64,000 nt of DNA, from assembly GCF_016597785.1 (NCBI RefSeq), contig NZ_JAENJG010000001.1, positions 1,364,001 to 1,428,000 on the forward strand, written 5' to 3'. Below the pieces are notes generated by a model. It saw only the letters and a list, made by a program, of their open reading frames with translations, did not search any database and had not been told where the DNA came from. Source of the DNA: Leucobacter sp. L43. Lineage in GTDB: Bacteria > Actinomycetota > Actinomycetes > Actinomycetales > Microbacteriaceae. Below, one piece after another: positions 1-8,624 of this stretch; within the stretch, counting starts at the first letter, position 1, and every line of letters starts with the position of its first letter. Made by a program: the position numbers and the translations under genes.

Positions 1-75
1 CGCGGCGGTACCGGCGTATCGTTTCGAGAGCCCGCTCAGCCGCAATGCGGCGCCGGGGGTGCGGGGTGCGGTCAT
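1..75 (-). CDS. ABC transporter ATP-binding protein, N-terminal fragment (window edge)
   Basis: Only the first 25 residues lie in the window. The start codon ATG overlaps the stop of the next permease (ATGA), and the frame reads MTAPRTPGAALRLSGLSKRY, the usual lead into the first strand of an ABC ATPase (L-x-GLSKRY-G). Its place at the end of a binding protein-permease-permease operon makes it the missing ATPase of this polyamine-type importer. The Walker motifs lie outside the window, so the family call rests on context and the N-terminus. Confidence 0.7.
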   Translation of the reverse strand, partial: MTAPRTPGAALRLSGLSKRYAGTAA

Positions 76-890
76 GCGGCGACTCCAAGTCGTTTCGCGG
101 TGCGCCGCTCTTGGGCGATCTGCACCAGCCGGGGAATGAGAATGATCAGCGTGGAGAGCACGAGCAGCAGCGTCGATGCCGCAGCGATGCTCGGATCCGT
201 CTCCACCGTCACCGAGCTGTACATCTGCACCGGGAGCGTGCGCACCGACGGCGACTGCAGGAAGTACGCGACGACCACTTCGTCGAGGCTGGTGACGAAC
301 GCGAAGATGAAGCCCGTCACGATTCCGGGAAGCAGGATCGGGAGCTGCACCTGCACGAATCGAGCCAGCGGCCCGGCCCCCAGCACGGCGGCAGCGCGAA
401 CGAGCGTCTCGTCGAGGCCGCGCAGAGCGGTGCCGACGGGGATCAGCACGAACGGGATCGCGAGCGCGATGTGGGCGAGCACGATGCCCAGGGGCGAGCC
501 ACTCAGTCCCCAGCGCAGGTAGAGCCCGAAGATCGCGATCGCCGCGACGATACCGGGGACGAGAATCGGCAGCATCATCGCCACCTGCGCCGTCGCAGCG
601 AGCCGCGCTCGCAGCCCGCGCAACCCGATCGATGCGAGGGTGCCCAGCACCGTGGCGATGATGCCGACGACGAACGCAAGGAGGAGGCTCGTCCCCAGCG
701 AGTCCAGCCAGCGCTGGTCGGAGAAGAACCGCTCGTACCACTGCAACGACCATCCCTCGATCGGGAACGCGAAGCTGCGCTTGCCGGTGAACGAGAGCGG
801 CACGACGACAAGCGTCGGCGCCACGAGCAACAGTGCCGCCACGCCAGCCCACAATCGGAGCGGGAGCCGGATCCGAGTCGCTTCATTCAT
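72..890 (-). CDS. ABC transporter permease, PotC/YdcV type
   Basis: A 272-residue inner-membrane permease with about six hydrophobic segments, the first at residues 13-33. It carries the permease loop signature around ARAAAVLGAGPLARFVQVQLP, which contacts the ATPase. The N-terminal pattern (LSFTGKRSFAFPIEGWSLQWYERFF) is typical of the second permease of spermidine/putrescine-type importers. The ATG overlaps the stop of the upstream permease and its own stop overlaps the ATPase start, so the operon is translationally coupled. The substrate is unknown; polyamine or a modified amino acid is likely from family and neighbours. Confidence 0.9.
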   Translation of the reverse strand: MNEATRIRLPLRLWAGVAALLLVAPTLVVVPLSFTGKRSFAFPIEGWSLQWYERFFSDQRWLDSLGTSLLLAFVVGIIATVLGTLASIGLRGLRARLAATAQVAMMLPILVPGIVAAIAIFGLYLRWGLSGSPLGIVLAHIALAIPFVLIPVGTALRGLDETLVRAAAVLGAGPLARFVQVQLPILLPGIVTGFIFAFVTSLDEVVVAYFLQSPSVRTLPVQMYSSVTVETDPSIAAASTLLLVLSTLIILIPRLVQIAQERRTAKRLGVAA

Positions 891-1738
891 CGCGCATCAC
901 CCCCGGTGGCCATCTGGGCGACGGAACGGCGCAGCGGTGCGACCGCGAGGATCACGATGCAGAACAGCCCGATCGTCGCGAGCAGCAGGATTCCCGACAG
1001 GGCGCCAGCCCCGGCGAAGTCCACGATCTTCTCGACACGCTGCCCGATGACCTGCGCGATCATGGCTTCCTTCGGGCTTCCGATGAGCTGTGGAGTGATG
1101 TAGAAGCCGAGCGCGAGGATGAAGACGAGCGAGCTCGCGGCGAAGAGCCCGGGAAGCGATTGCGGGAGATACACCTGCCAGAACGCGCGATACCGGTTCG
1201 CTCCGAGACTCTGCGCGGCCTGCAGTTGCCGCCGGTCGATGGCCGCGAGCGCGGTGTAGAGCGTGAGAATCATGTACGGCAGCAGGATCTGCACGATGGC
1301 GAGGAGCACTCCGGGAAGCGTCCCCCGCAGTGTGACGTTCTCCGCTCCGAAGAAGGCGAGCACCGCCGACACCGGCCCGTCGCGCTGCAGCAGCGAGATC
1401 CAGGCGAACGTGCGCGCCATGAGCGAGGTCCAGAACGGCACGAGCACGAGCACCATGAGCAGTGTTCGCGCGGTGGGCCCGACGAGCGTGAGGAGGTAGG
1501 CGAATGGGTACCCGAGTGCGATGCACGCTCCGACGGCGAGTACCGCCGCGAGGAAGGTGCGGCCGAGAACACGAAGCGTTGTCGGGTCGGCGAGCGCCGC
1601 AGCATACTGCCCGAATCCGGGCTCCGGTTCGGTGAACGAGCGGATGAGTACCAGGCCGATCGGGAGCAGGAAGAAAATGACTATCACGGCGAGAGCGGGC
1701 ACGACGGCGACACCGCTGAGGAGGCGCGAGGGGCGCAT
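887..1738 (-). CDS. ABC transporter permease, PotB type
   Basis: A 283-residue membrane permease with a hydrophobic first helix (VAVVPALAVIVIFFLLPIGLVLI), then FTEPEPGFGQYAAAL and a cytoplasmic loop QSLGANRYRAFWQVYLPQSLPG that matches the permease EAA-type ATPase-contact motif. The frame stays open for 94 more codons upstream, but the ATG at 1738 has a GGAGGT ribosome site five bases before it, and the upstream extension is Arg/Pro/Ser-rich shadow sequence. It pairs with the following permease as the heterodimeric channel of the importer. Confidence 0.9.
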   Translation of the reverse strand: MRPSRLLSGVAVVPALAVIVIFFLLPIGLVLIRSFTEPEPGFGQYAAALADPTTLRVLGRTFLAAVLAVGACIALGYPFAYLLTLVGPTARTLLMVLVLVPFWTSLMARTFAWISLLQRDGPVSAVLAFFGAENVTLRGTLPGVLLAIVQILLPYMILTLYTALAAIDRRQLQAAQSLGANRYRAFWQVYLPQSLPGLFAASSLVFILALGFYITPQLIGSPKEAMIAQVIGQRVEKIVDFAGAGALSGILLLATIGLFCIVILAVAPLRRSVAQMATGGDAR

Positions 1739-1805
1739 GAGACCTCCGAAGGTCGAGAAGGAGATGCTGAAGCCGGCGAAGGTCGCGAGCCGGCGCCGCA
1801 GGTGA

Positions 1806-2861
1806 TCAGCTGGTGGACCAGGCCGTCCATTCGGCTTCTGCATCGGCCGAGTTCTCAGCCCACCACTGCACGTCGGTGATGACGGATTGCTCCTGCACCT
1901 CTGCGGCAGCCACATTCCACTTCTGCTGAAGCTCTGAGAGTTCGGGTTCGGCCTGCAGATCTGCTGGGGCGTAGGGCTGCAGTTCCGCGAACCTGGCCTG
2001 CGGCTCGGCCTGCGCAGCATACTCGATGAAACTCTGGGCGTTCTCTCGGTTCTCGCTGCCCTTGACGATGCTCAAGCTCGCCCATGCGAGGAGGTTGTCT
2101 TCCCAGACCGGCGCGATCTTCGCGTCGTTGTTCTCCGCCTCGTACCCGCGACCCGACCACGCGAGCCACAGGTCCGCCGAACCGTCCTCCATCGACTGCT
2201 GAGACTCGGAACTCGTGTTCCAGAACGTCAGCGAATCGCGGATCGTGTCGAGCTTGGCGTACGCCCGCTCCGTGTCGAGCGGGTACAGGTCCTCCGGAGC
2301 GACGCCGTCGGCGAGCAGCGCGAACTCGAGGGCCCCGGCCCCCGCCCAACCGGGCACCATGCGCGTCCCGGGGAACCGTTCGAGATCGAAGAAGTCGGCA
2401 GGAGTGCTCGGCGCCGCTGCACCGCTGAACGTATCGGTGTTCACGATCATCATCGTCGAGTACTGCGCGATCGGGATCGAGCAATCCGACCACGTACCTT
2501 CGGGGAAGTTCGATGTGTCGATATCGGCGAAATCGATCTCCTCGACGAGCGTGCCGCAGTTGGCGACCGGGAAGTAGGGCTCGCTGTCGATGACGTCCCA
2601 GATCGCGTTGCCCGACTCGACCATCTGCTGAACCTTCGGATACGACGTCGGTCCATCGTTCTGCACGGACACTCCGGCTTCCTCCGCCCAGGGCGTGAGG
2701 AATGCCTCGTTCTGCGCATCCTGGTACGCGCTTCCGTAGCTCGCGAACACGAGTGAGCCGCTCTCGCCTTCTGAGGAGGCCCCTGATGAACAGGCTGCAA
2801 GGGAAAGCGCGGCAGCGGCAGCGACGGCGAGAGGCAGCAATCTGCGGGTGGAATGACTCAT
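1806..2861 (-). CDS. Extracellular solute-binding lipoprotein, polyamine type (PotD-like)
   Basis: A 351-residue secreted lipoprotein: signal peptide MSHSTRRLLPLAVAAAAALSLAAC with the lipobox Cys at residue 24, then a family-1 binding-protein fold (LVFASYGSAYQDAQNEAF, WDVIDSEPYFPVANCGTLVEEID, LAWSGRGYEAE). It would present substrate to the two permeases downstream. The ATG is preceded by AAGGAG. It is the first gene of the operon; the intergenic region upstream holds a palindrome that also occurs after tetR. The exact ligand cannot be read from sequence. Confidence 0.9.
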   Translation of the reverse strand: MSHSTRRLLPLAVAAAAALSLAACSSGASSEGESGSLVFASYGSAYQDAQNEAFLTPWAEEAGVSVQNDGPTSYPKVQQMVESGNAIWDVIDSEPYFPVANCGTLVEEIDFADIDTSNFPEGTWSDCSIPIAQYSTMMIVNTDTFSGAAAPSTPADFFDLERFPGTRMVPGWAGAGALEFALLADGVAPEDLYPLDTERAYAKLDTIRDSLTFWNTSSESQQSMEDGSADLWLAWSGRGYEAENNDAKIAPVWEDNLLAWASLSIVKGSENRENAQSFIEYAAQAEPQARFAELQPYAPADLQAEPELSELQQKWNVAAAEVQEQSVITDVQWWAENSADAEAEWTAWSTS

Positions 2862-2898
2862 CTTCGTGACTCCTTCGTCAACGGGTGAACGCTATCAT

Positions 2899-2912
2899 AA
2901 TAACGCATTATT
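2899..2912. promoter_or_regulatory. Candidate TetR operator upstream of the ABC operon
   Basis: The 14-bp sequence AATAACGCATTATT is a near-perfect palindrome (AATAA-N4-TTATT) in the divergent space between the binding-protein gene and tetR. A second copy of the same pattern lies at the 3' end of tetR before the M24 gene. Such AT-rich palindromes stand out in this GC-rich DNA. Binding by the adjacent TetR protein is inference. Confidence 0.55.
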
Positions 2913-3005
2913 GGATTTTCGCAAGGCACCCCGGAATCTGCCGAATAGGGTGAACTACGGCGGTCGCCCGAGTGGTCGATCGGCATCGAATTGAGAGGAC
3001 TATGC

Positions 3006-3761
3006 GTGGACAGCACTGCAGCACTCCCCGCGCCACCGAGCACCATCGACCTGGCGACCCGCCGTCGAGCGGAGATCTTGACCGGTGCGGTCCGAGTGAT
3101 CTCCCGCGACGGCGTCGCCGCCGCCAAGCTCAAAGACATCGCGCGGGAGTCCGGCGTGAGCCTCGGGCTCATCCAGCACTACTTCGACACCCGCGAGAAC
3201 CTCGTGGATGCCACCTTCACGGTGATGATGCGCGTCATCTCCCACGAGAGCGCACTGCGGGCGGAGGCCATCGACGACCCGCTGCAGATGATCTACGCGA
3301 TGAATCGGCTGCACGTCTTCGGGACCGTCGACTTCCCCGAGCGCTGGGGCTTCTGGAGCGAACTCTGGGCCGCATCCGGGAGGTCAGGGCATCTTCGGGA
3401 AGTCGCGACGCAGGTCTACCGCATCTGGGCAGAACCCCTGCGCACGGCCCTCAAGCAGCTCGCCGACGACGGACGACTTCCCGTCGGCTCCACGCCGCAG
3501 CATTTGAACACCGGGCTCCTCGCCCTGATGGACGGGCTCTCGATCCGCACACTCGCCGAGCCAGAGCTCGTCTCCGCGGAGATGATGCTGCAGATTCTGG
3601 ACGAATGGATCACGGCTCAGCTCAACGTCACGCCGGCAGAGGCGGAGCACCTCGTCACCGACCTCGTGGAGCGCGATGTCCTCGCCAGACCTCGGCCGCT
3701 CACCCCGGAGGTTGTCGCCGGCGCGCTTCTCAGCATGACGAGCACCGATGAACAGGAGTAA
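3006..3761 (+). CDS. TetR-family transcriptional regulator
   Basis: A 251-residue regulator with an N-terminal TetR helix-turn-helix (RRRAEILTGAVRVISRDGVAAAKLKDIARESGVSLGLIQHYFDTRENLV, about residues 20-65) and a helical ligand-binding C-terminus (FPERWGFWSELWAASGRSGHL). I place the start at GTG 3006, with GAGAGG seven bases upstream, rather than at the in-frame TTG at 2991. It is divergent from the ABC operon and co-directional with the M24 gene. Palindromes on both sides suggest it represses both units and perhaps itself. The inducer is unknown, probably the imported compound. Confidence 0.88.
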   Translation: MDSTAALPAPPSTIDLATRRRAEILTGAVRVISRDGVAAAKLKDIARESGVSLGLIQHYFDTRENLVDATFTVMMRVISHESALRAEAIDDPLQMIYAMNRLHVFGTVDFPERWGFWSELWAASGRSGHLREVATQVYRIWAEPLRTALKQLADDGRLPVGSTPQHLNTGLLALMDGLSIRTLAEPELVSAEMMLQILDEWITAQLNVTPAEAEHLVTDLVERDVLARPRPLTPEVVAGALLSMTSTDEQE

Positions 3762-3773
3762 TAATATGTTATT
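3760..3773. promoter_or_regulatory. Candidate TetR operator before the M24 hydrolase gene
   Basis: AATAATATGTTATT has the same AATAA-N4-TTATT architecture as the site at 2899-2912 and extends to a 16-bp palindrome (3759-3774). It overlaps the tetR stop codon and lies about 70 bp before the M24 start, where a promoter would be expected. Confidence 0.55.
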
Positions 3774-3840
3774 ATGACGGTGCGACGGCGCGCCGATGGG
3801 CCACGTCGACCCATCCGCCCAGAGACCCTCAGAGGTGAGC

Positions 3841-5091
3841 ATGCTCGATCCATCCATCACGCAGTTCCTCGCAGAGCAGCAGGAACGCATCACCGGCACC
3901 GATCCCCACATCGCATTCCCGCCCGAGGAATACGCAGCGCGACTCGCGAGGCTGCAGCTCGCGATGGCGGAAGACGGAGTCGATACCCTCATCCTCTCCT
4001 CACCTGAGGCCCAGAACTGGCTGCACGGGCTCGCGCTCCGCTGGTACAAGGCGAACGGACCGCGAGACTGGCGTCCGCTCACGTGCACCGTCGTGCGCGT
4101 CGACGCGGGGTTCATCCTGTTCGAAGGAGTCGAGCACGCCGAGATGATCCGTCGCACCTCAGCGGCGACGGACGTCCGCCTCCTGCCCAGGTATGAGCGA
4201 GGCGGAATGCTGCGCTACATCGTGTCGGAGATCGCGAGCGAGGGCTGGGCCGCCGATTCGCGAGTCGGTCTCGAGCTCTTCTCGGCGATCCCGAACCCCG
4301 CCGTCTCCAAGATGATGGAGGGCGCTCTGCTCGACGCCGGCGCCCGCGTGGTCGACGGCACGCTCACCGCGCGTCGTGTGCGCATGATCAAGTCTCCCGC
4401 TGAGATCGTCGCGATCCGCAAGGCCGCTGAGATCTGCGATGCCGGTCTGCTGCACCTTGCGAATGTGCTGCGGCCCGGCATGACGGAGCTCGAGGCCCAC
4501 GGGGAGTTGATCCGCGGCCTCTCGAGCGCCGGCGGCGAGCCGGCCGGCCTGCACCAGGTCGCATTCGTCGGCCTCGCCGCGCTCGGCGTCTACCACGAGA
4601 TCTCAGGGCATCGCATCATCACCGAAGATGATTTCCTCGACGTCGACCCTTGCGGTGTGTACAAGCGCTACCATTCCAACCGATCGCAGCTCTACGCGTT
4701 CGCAGAACCACCGGCAGGCGCCGTGCGGCTCCTGGAAGTGCTCACCGGAGGATTCGACATCCTGACGTCCCGCGCCAGACCAGGAGTGCGGATCGGTGAC
4801 GTCAATGCTGAACTCTACGATTACTATCGCGACGCCGGTGTCTTCGACCTCAATTCGAGTGTTTGGATCGGCGGCTACGAGATGGGAATCGCCTTCCCTC
4901 CCGACTGGGTCGGAGAGTGGAAGTTCACTGTGGTCGGAGGCGAAGACGACGATCGTGTCTTCGAGTCGGGGATGGTCGCGAACTTCGAGAGCATGTGCGG
5001 CATCGGGCTGCTCGATACGTTCATCATTGAGGACGACCGCACGAGCCTCCTCTCGAAGCTCCCGCACGAGATCATGGTGGTCGGGCGCTAA
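3841..5091 (+). CDS. M24-family hydrolase, creatinase/ectoine-hydrolase-like
   Basis: A 416-residue pita-bread-fold protein. The N-terminal creatinase-type domain (LQLAMAEDGVDTLILSSPEAQNWLHG) precedes the C-terminal M24 domain (IRKAAEICDAG, RPGMTELEAHGEL). Metal-site residues are changed: the DVDPCGVYKRYHSNRSQ block has Asn280 where a peptidase has Asp, and GYEMGIAFPPDW (345-356) replaces the GHGIG His motif. This GY-x-x-G-x-x-(Y/F)PPDW pattern is typical of ectoine-hydrolase/creatinase relatives, which cut C-N bonds of small molecules rather than peptides. Start ATG 3841 has AGAGGTG upstream; 15 further in-frame codons upstream (to 3796) were not used. Context: ABC importer, TetR, MHS symporter. 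Confidence 0.82.
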   Translation: MLDPSITQFLAEQQERITGTDPHIAFPPEEYAARLARLQLAMAEDGVDTLILSSPEAQNWLHGLALRWYKANGPRDWRPLTCTVVRVDAGFILFEGVEHAEMIRRTSAATDVRLLPRYERGGMLRYIVSEIASEGWAADSRVGLELFSAIPNPAVSKMMEGALLDAGARVVDGTLTARRVRMIKSPAEIVAIRKAAEICDAGLLHLANVLRPGMTELEAHGELIRGLSSAGGEPAGLHQVAFVGLAALGVYHEISGHRIITEDDFLDVDPCGVYKRYHSNRSQLYAFAEPPAGAVRLLEVLTGGFDILTSRARPGVRIGDVNAELYDYYRDAGVFDLNSSVWIGGYEMGIAFPPDWVGEWKFTVVGGEDDDRVFESGMVANFESMCGIGLLDTFIIEDDRTSLLSKLPHEIMVVGR

Positions 5092-5093
5092 CA

Positions 5094-5130
5094 CAGGATC
5101 CGCGCCGAAGTGAAATCGGCGCGGATCCTG
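5094..5130 (+). terminator. Rho-independent-type hairpin after the M24 gene
   Basis: A perfect 15-bp inverted repeat (arms 5094-5108 and 5116-5130, starting CAGGATCC) with a 7-nt loop lies directly after the M24 stop codon. There is no strong T-run, only the AT-rich CGTATTATTACG that follows. Confidence 0.75.
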
Positions 5131-5238
5131 CGTATTATTACGGGGTCTGCCACAAGCGGGCACGCCCGACGTCGCGCACTGAGCCCGATCCGGGTTCGAG
5201 TTGCTCGCACACACGCAATCCTTTTCGAAAGCCGCACT

Positions 5239-6591
5239 GTGTCAGCCACCACTTCCCTCCCATCGACTCAGCCTCGCAACTCGCGTTCACGCGTGATTCT
5301 CGCGAGCCTCGTCGGCACGACCATCGAGTTCTACGACTTCTACGTCTACGCGACTGCAGCCGTGCTCGTCTTCCCGCACCTCTTCTTCCCCTCTGAGAAC
5401 GAGACGACCGCGCTGCTCGCGTCGTTCGCGACCTTCGGCGCTGCCATGCTCGCGCGACCTGTCGGCGCGATCTTCTTCGGCCATCTCGGCGATCGCCTCG
5501 GCCGCAAGACCACGCTCGTCGCCTCGCTCCTCACGATGGGCATCGCGACCTTCGCGATCGGCCTGTTGCCGACGCATTCGCAGATCGGCGTGTGGGCGGC
5601 CGTGCTGCTGCTCGTCATGCGACTCGCGCAGGGCTTCGCACTCGGCGGAGAGTGGTCCGGCGCCGCGCTCGTCGCAACCGAGAACGCTCCGGCTGGCAAG
5701 CGCGCCTGGTACGGCACGTTCCCGCAGCTCGGCGCCCCCATCGGCTTCATCATCGCGAACATGCTCTTCTACGTGATCAACCACCTGCTGGCCGATCCGG
5801 CGAACCCGGGTCAGCCTTCGGCGGCCTTCCTCGAATGGGGATGGCGCATCCCGTTCCTCTTCTCAGCGCTGATGGTGATCGTCGGCCTCTGGGTGCGTCT
5901 CAAGCTCGTCGAGTCGCACGCCTTCGAGCAGGCCAAGCAGTCAGGCGGAGTGAAGCGCATGCCGATCGCGGAAGCGTTCCGGTTCCACTGGAAGGGTCTG
6001 ATCCTCGGCACCTTCGCGATGCTCGCGACGTACGTGCTGTTCTACCTCATGACCTCGTACACGCTCACGTACGGAACGCGTCCGACCGACGCGGAGGTGC
6101 CCGGGGCCGGCTACACGTACAACGCCTTCATCCTGATGCTGGTGTTCGGCGTCGTGTTCTTCGGCATCTTCACGCTCGTCTCCGGCCCGCTCGCCGATCG
6201 CTTCGGCCGCCGCAAGACCCTGCTCGTCGTGACCGGCGCGATCGTCCTGTTCGGTCTGCTCTTCGTGCCGATGCTCGGCGGCGGCAGCACACCGATGGTG
6301 ATGTTCTTCCTCGCGCTCGGCTTCACGCTCATGGGCCTGACGTTCGGACCGATGGGCGCGTTCCTCCCCGAGATGTTCCCGACGAACGTGCGCTACACCG
6401 GCTCGGCCGTGGCGTACAACGTCTCGTCCATTCTCGGCGCCGCGCTCGCTCCGATCGTCGCCGTGTGGCTCTGGGGCCTCGCCGACGGCAGTCCGCTGCT
6501 CGTCGGCCTGTACCTCTCAGGTGCCGGCCTCGTGACGTTCGTGTCCCTGCTGCTCACGAAGGAGACGAAGGACGTCGACATCGACGCCTGA
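5239..6591 (+). CDS. MFS transporter, metabolite:H+ symporter (MHS) family
   Basis: A 450-residue 12-helix carrier. The MHS hallmarks are visible: LVGTTIEFYDFYVYATAAVLVFPHLFF in helix 1, the GHLGDRLGRKTTL loop between helices 2 and 3, MRLAQGFALGGEWSGAALVATENAP in helix 4, and GPLADRFGRRKTLL in the second half. Relatives carry organic acids, betaines, shikimate or proline. The frame opens at 5110, but that start lies in the terminator stem; GTG 5239 is the most sensible start, though its ribosome site is weak. It probably belongs with the preceding M24/ABC locus as an alternative importer. Confidence 0.88.
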   Translation: MSATTSLPSTQPRNSRSRVILASLVGTTIEFYDFYVYATAAVLVFPHLFFPSENETTALLASFATFGAAMLARPVGAIFFGHLGDRLGRKTTLVASLLTMGIATFAIGLLPTHSQIGVWAAVLLLVMRLAQGFALGGEWSGAALVATENAPAGKRAWYGTFPQLGAPIGFIIANMLFYVINHLLADPANPGQPSAAFLEWGWRIPFLFSALMVIVGLWVRLKLVESHAFEQAKQSGGVKRMPIAEAFRFHWKGLILGTFAMLATYVLFYLMTSYTLTYGTRPTDAEVPGAGYTYNAFILMLVFGVVFFGIFTLVSGPLADRFGRRKTLLVVTGAIVLFGLLFVPMLGGGSTPMVMFFLALGFTLMGLTFGPMGAFLPEMFPTNVRYTGSAVAYNVSSILGAALAPIVAVWLWGLADGSPLLVGLYLSGAGLVTFVSLLLTKETKDVDIDA

Positions 6592-6603
6592 CGCTCGCTC
6601 GTC

Positions 6604-6645
6604 AACGCCCGCGCGCACCCGGTTTCCCGAGTGCGCGCGGGCGTT
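6604..6645. terminator. Bidirectional terminator between convergent genes
   Basis: A perfect 15-bp inverted repeat (6604-6618 AACGCCCGCGCGCAC against 6631-6645) lies between the convergent symporter and ABC ATPase genes, so it can serve both. Confidence 0.75.
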
Positions 6646-6651
6646 CGCGGT

Positions 6652-7842
6652 TCATGTCGTCGATTCGCCGGCATCCCCCGTGTCGATGAGGAGGACGCCA
6701 GAGGCGACCTCCCACATCATCGCGACCTCGTCGCCGCGATTGTGAATGCGCGCCTCCTGCCCGAGCCGCACCGCGCCCTCGCTCCCGTCGGGCAACCGCA
6801 CGCTGTATCTCCGCGAGGCGCCGAGGTACGTCACATCGATGATCGTCACCGGAATCGCGTTCTGCGACTCTCCGGGAACCGTGCCGACGGGCTCGAGCCG
6901 GAGATTCTCGGGTCGGATCAGGATCGCGAGATCTTCGTGTCGCGATTGCCCGTCTGCGACGACACGATGGCCGGCGACCTCGATCGCCGTCTGGCGCTCC
7001 CCCACCGCGATCCCCTTGCCGAGCAGCACGGTCGATTCGCCGAGAAAGCGCCCGACGAAGAGTGTCTGGGGCGCCTCGTAGAGGTCTTCCGACGTGCCCA
7101 CCTGCTCGAGCCTGCCGTTGTTGAAGACCGCGATGCGATCCGACATCGACAACGCCTCCTCCTGATCGTGGGTGACGTAGACGAACGTCGACCCGACCTC
7201 GCGATGGATGCGCTTGATCTCGGTCTGCAGCCATTCGCGCAGTTTCTTGTCGAGCGCGCCGAGCGGCTCGTCCATCAGCAGGACGCGCGGCTCGTAGACG
7301 AGCGCTCTCGCGAGCGCGACACGCTGTTGCTGCCCGCCTGAGAGTTCCGACGGATAGCGGTCGCCGAACTCCCCCATTCTCACCATTCCGAGCGCCGCGG
7401 CGACCTTCTCCTTCTGCTGCGCTTTGCTCAGCTTGCGTCGTTGCAGCGGATAGGCGATGTTCTCCTCGACGGTCTTATGGGGGAAAAGCGCGTAATTCTG
7501 GAACACCATGCCGATGTCGCGTTTGTGCGGCGGCAGCTTCGCGACCGGTTTGCCGTAGATGTGCAGGTGCCCCTCGGTGACGGAGGTGAACCCCGCGATC
7601 ATGTTCAGCGTCGTGGTCTTCCCCGACCCCGACGGGCCGAGAAAGGTCATGAATTCGCCGGGTTCGATGACGAGGTCGATCTCGTTCACCACCGTGCTCT
7701 CGCCGTAGCGCTTCGTCACGCGATTCAGGCTGATGCCCGCCTCGCCGATCGAGTGGATCGCCGAGGTGTTCAAACCGACGGCGCGCAGCTCCTGCTCGTG
7801 CCCGTCGGGCACCGGGATCTCACTGTGGGTCATAGCGTTCAC
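6652..7842 (-). CDS. ABC transporter ATPase, PotA type
   Basis: A 396-residue ATPase with Walker A GPSGSGKTT, Q-loop VFQNYALFPH, signature LSGGQQQR, Walker B VLLMDEP, D-loop GALDKKLRE and switch His THDQEEA, followed by a C-terminal TOBE-type regulatory domain (residues about 290-390). It energises the two permeases encoded just upstream. GTG 7842 overlaps the permease stop codon (GTGA); an in-frame ATG at 7833 is the alternative. Last gene of the binding protein-permease-permease-ATPase operon. Confidence 0.93.
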   Translation of the reverse strand: MNAMTHSEIPVPDGHEQELRAVGLNTSAIHSIGEAGISLNRVTKRYGESTVVNEIDLVIEPGEFMTFLGPSGSGKTTTLNMIAGFTSVTEGHLHIYGKPVAKLPPHKRDIGMVFQNYALFPHKTVEENIAYPLQRRKLSKAQQKEKVAAALGMVRMGEFGDRYPSELSGGQQQRVALARALVYEPRVLLMDEPLGALDKKLREWLQTEIKRIHREVGSTFVYVTHDQEEALSMSDRIAVFNNGRLEQVGTSEDLYEAPQTLFVGRFLGESTVLLGKGIAVGERQTAIEVAGHRVVADGQSRHEDLAILIRPENLRLEPVGTVPGESQNAIPVTIIDVTYLGASRRYSVRLPDGSEGAVRLGQEARIHNRGDEVAMMWEVASGVLLIDTGDAGESTT

Positions 7843-8624
7843 GAGACTGGTCGCTTTCTCTTCCGTGTGGCGAATTGAGCAATGAGCATCACGATCACCG
7901 ACGTGAGCATGGTGATCACGGCGACAGCGGCCACCGTCGGGTCGTTGGTCTGCGTGACGCTGTTGAAGATCTTCACCGGCAGCGTCTGCAGTGAGGGGGA
8001 CTGGATGAACAGGGAGAGAATCACCTCGTCGAATGAGGTGACGAAGGCGAACAGGGCGCCGGCTGTCACCCCGGGAGCGATCAACGGCAGGATGATGCTG
8101 AAGAACGTGCGCACCTTGCCCGCGCCCAGGCTCGCGGAGGCCTGTTCGAGCCGCGGGTCGAGCCCTTGCAGCGACGCCATCACGTTCGTGATGACGAGCG
8201 GCATCGAGACGATGGTGTGCGCCAGCACGAAGCCGGGCAGGGTGCCGAGCAGGTCCAGGCGCAGGAACAGCGAATAGAGGCCGACCGCGAGCACGATCCC
8301 AGGCACGATCAGCGGGAGCAGGAAGTACCCCTCGACGAGACCCTTTCCGCGGAAACGCACTTTCGAGAGGCCGAGTGCGGCGAGCACTCCCACCGCCGTC
8401 GCCACGATCATCGTGATCACCGCGACCTGGAGCGAAGAGAACAGTGCCTTCAACCAGCTCGGATCGGTGAAGAAGTTCTCATACCAGCGGGTCGAGAACC
8501 CCTTGGGCGGGAAGTTGAACGAGGAGGCCTCGTTGAACGACATGGGCACGATCACGAGTGTCGGCACGATCAGCCAGATCACGATCAGGACGGCGAACAC
8601 GCCGAGAACACGCTTCGAGGTCAT
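7839..8624 (-). CDS. ABC transporter permease, PotC type
   Basis: A 261-residue permease with six hydrophobic segments and the ATPase-contact loop EQASASLGAGKVRTFFSIILP. FNEASSFNFPPKGFSTRWYENFF near the N-terminus is typical of PotC/YdcV. The frame stays open to 9446, but that extension lies inside the other permease gene; ATG 8624 overlaps its stop (ATGA) and follows a GGGGGTGGA stretch. Forms the channel with the upstream permease. Confidence 0.92.
   Translation of the reverse strand: MTSKRVLGVFAVLIVIWLIVPTLVIVPMSFNEASSFNFPPKGFSTRWYENFFTDPSWLKALFSSLQVAVITMIVATAVGVLAALGLSKVRFRGKGLVEGYFLLPLIVPGIVLAVGLYSLFLRLDLLGTLPGFVLAHTIVSMPLVITNVMASLQGLDPRLEQASASLGAGKVRTFFSIILPLIAPGVTAGALFAFVTSFDEVILSLFIQSPSLQTLPVKIFNSVTQTNDPTVAAVAVITMLTSVIVMLIAQFATRKRKRPVS

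Noticed and set aside
5094..5130. Riboswitch or operator
   Set aside because: A single perfect stem right after a stop codon is better explained as a terminator.
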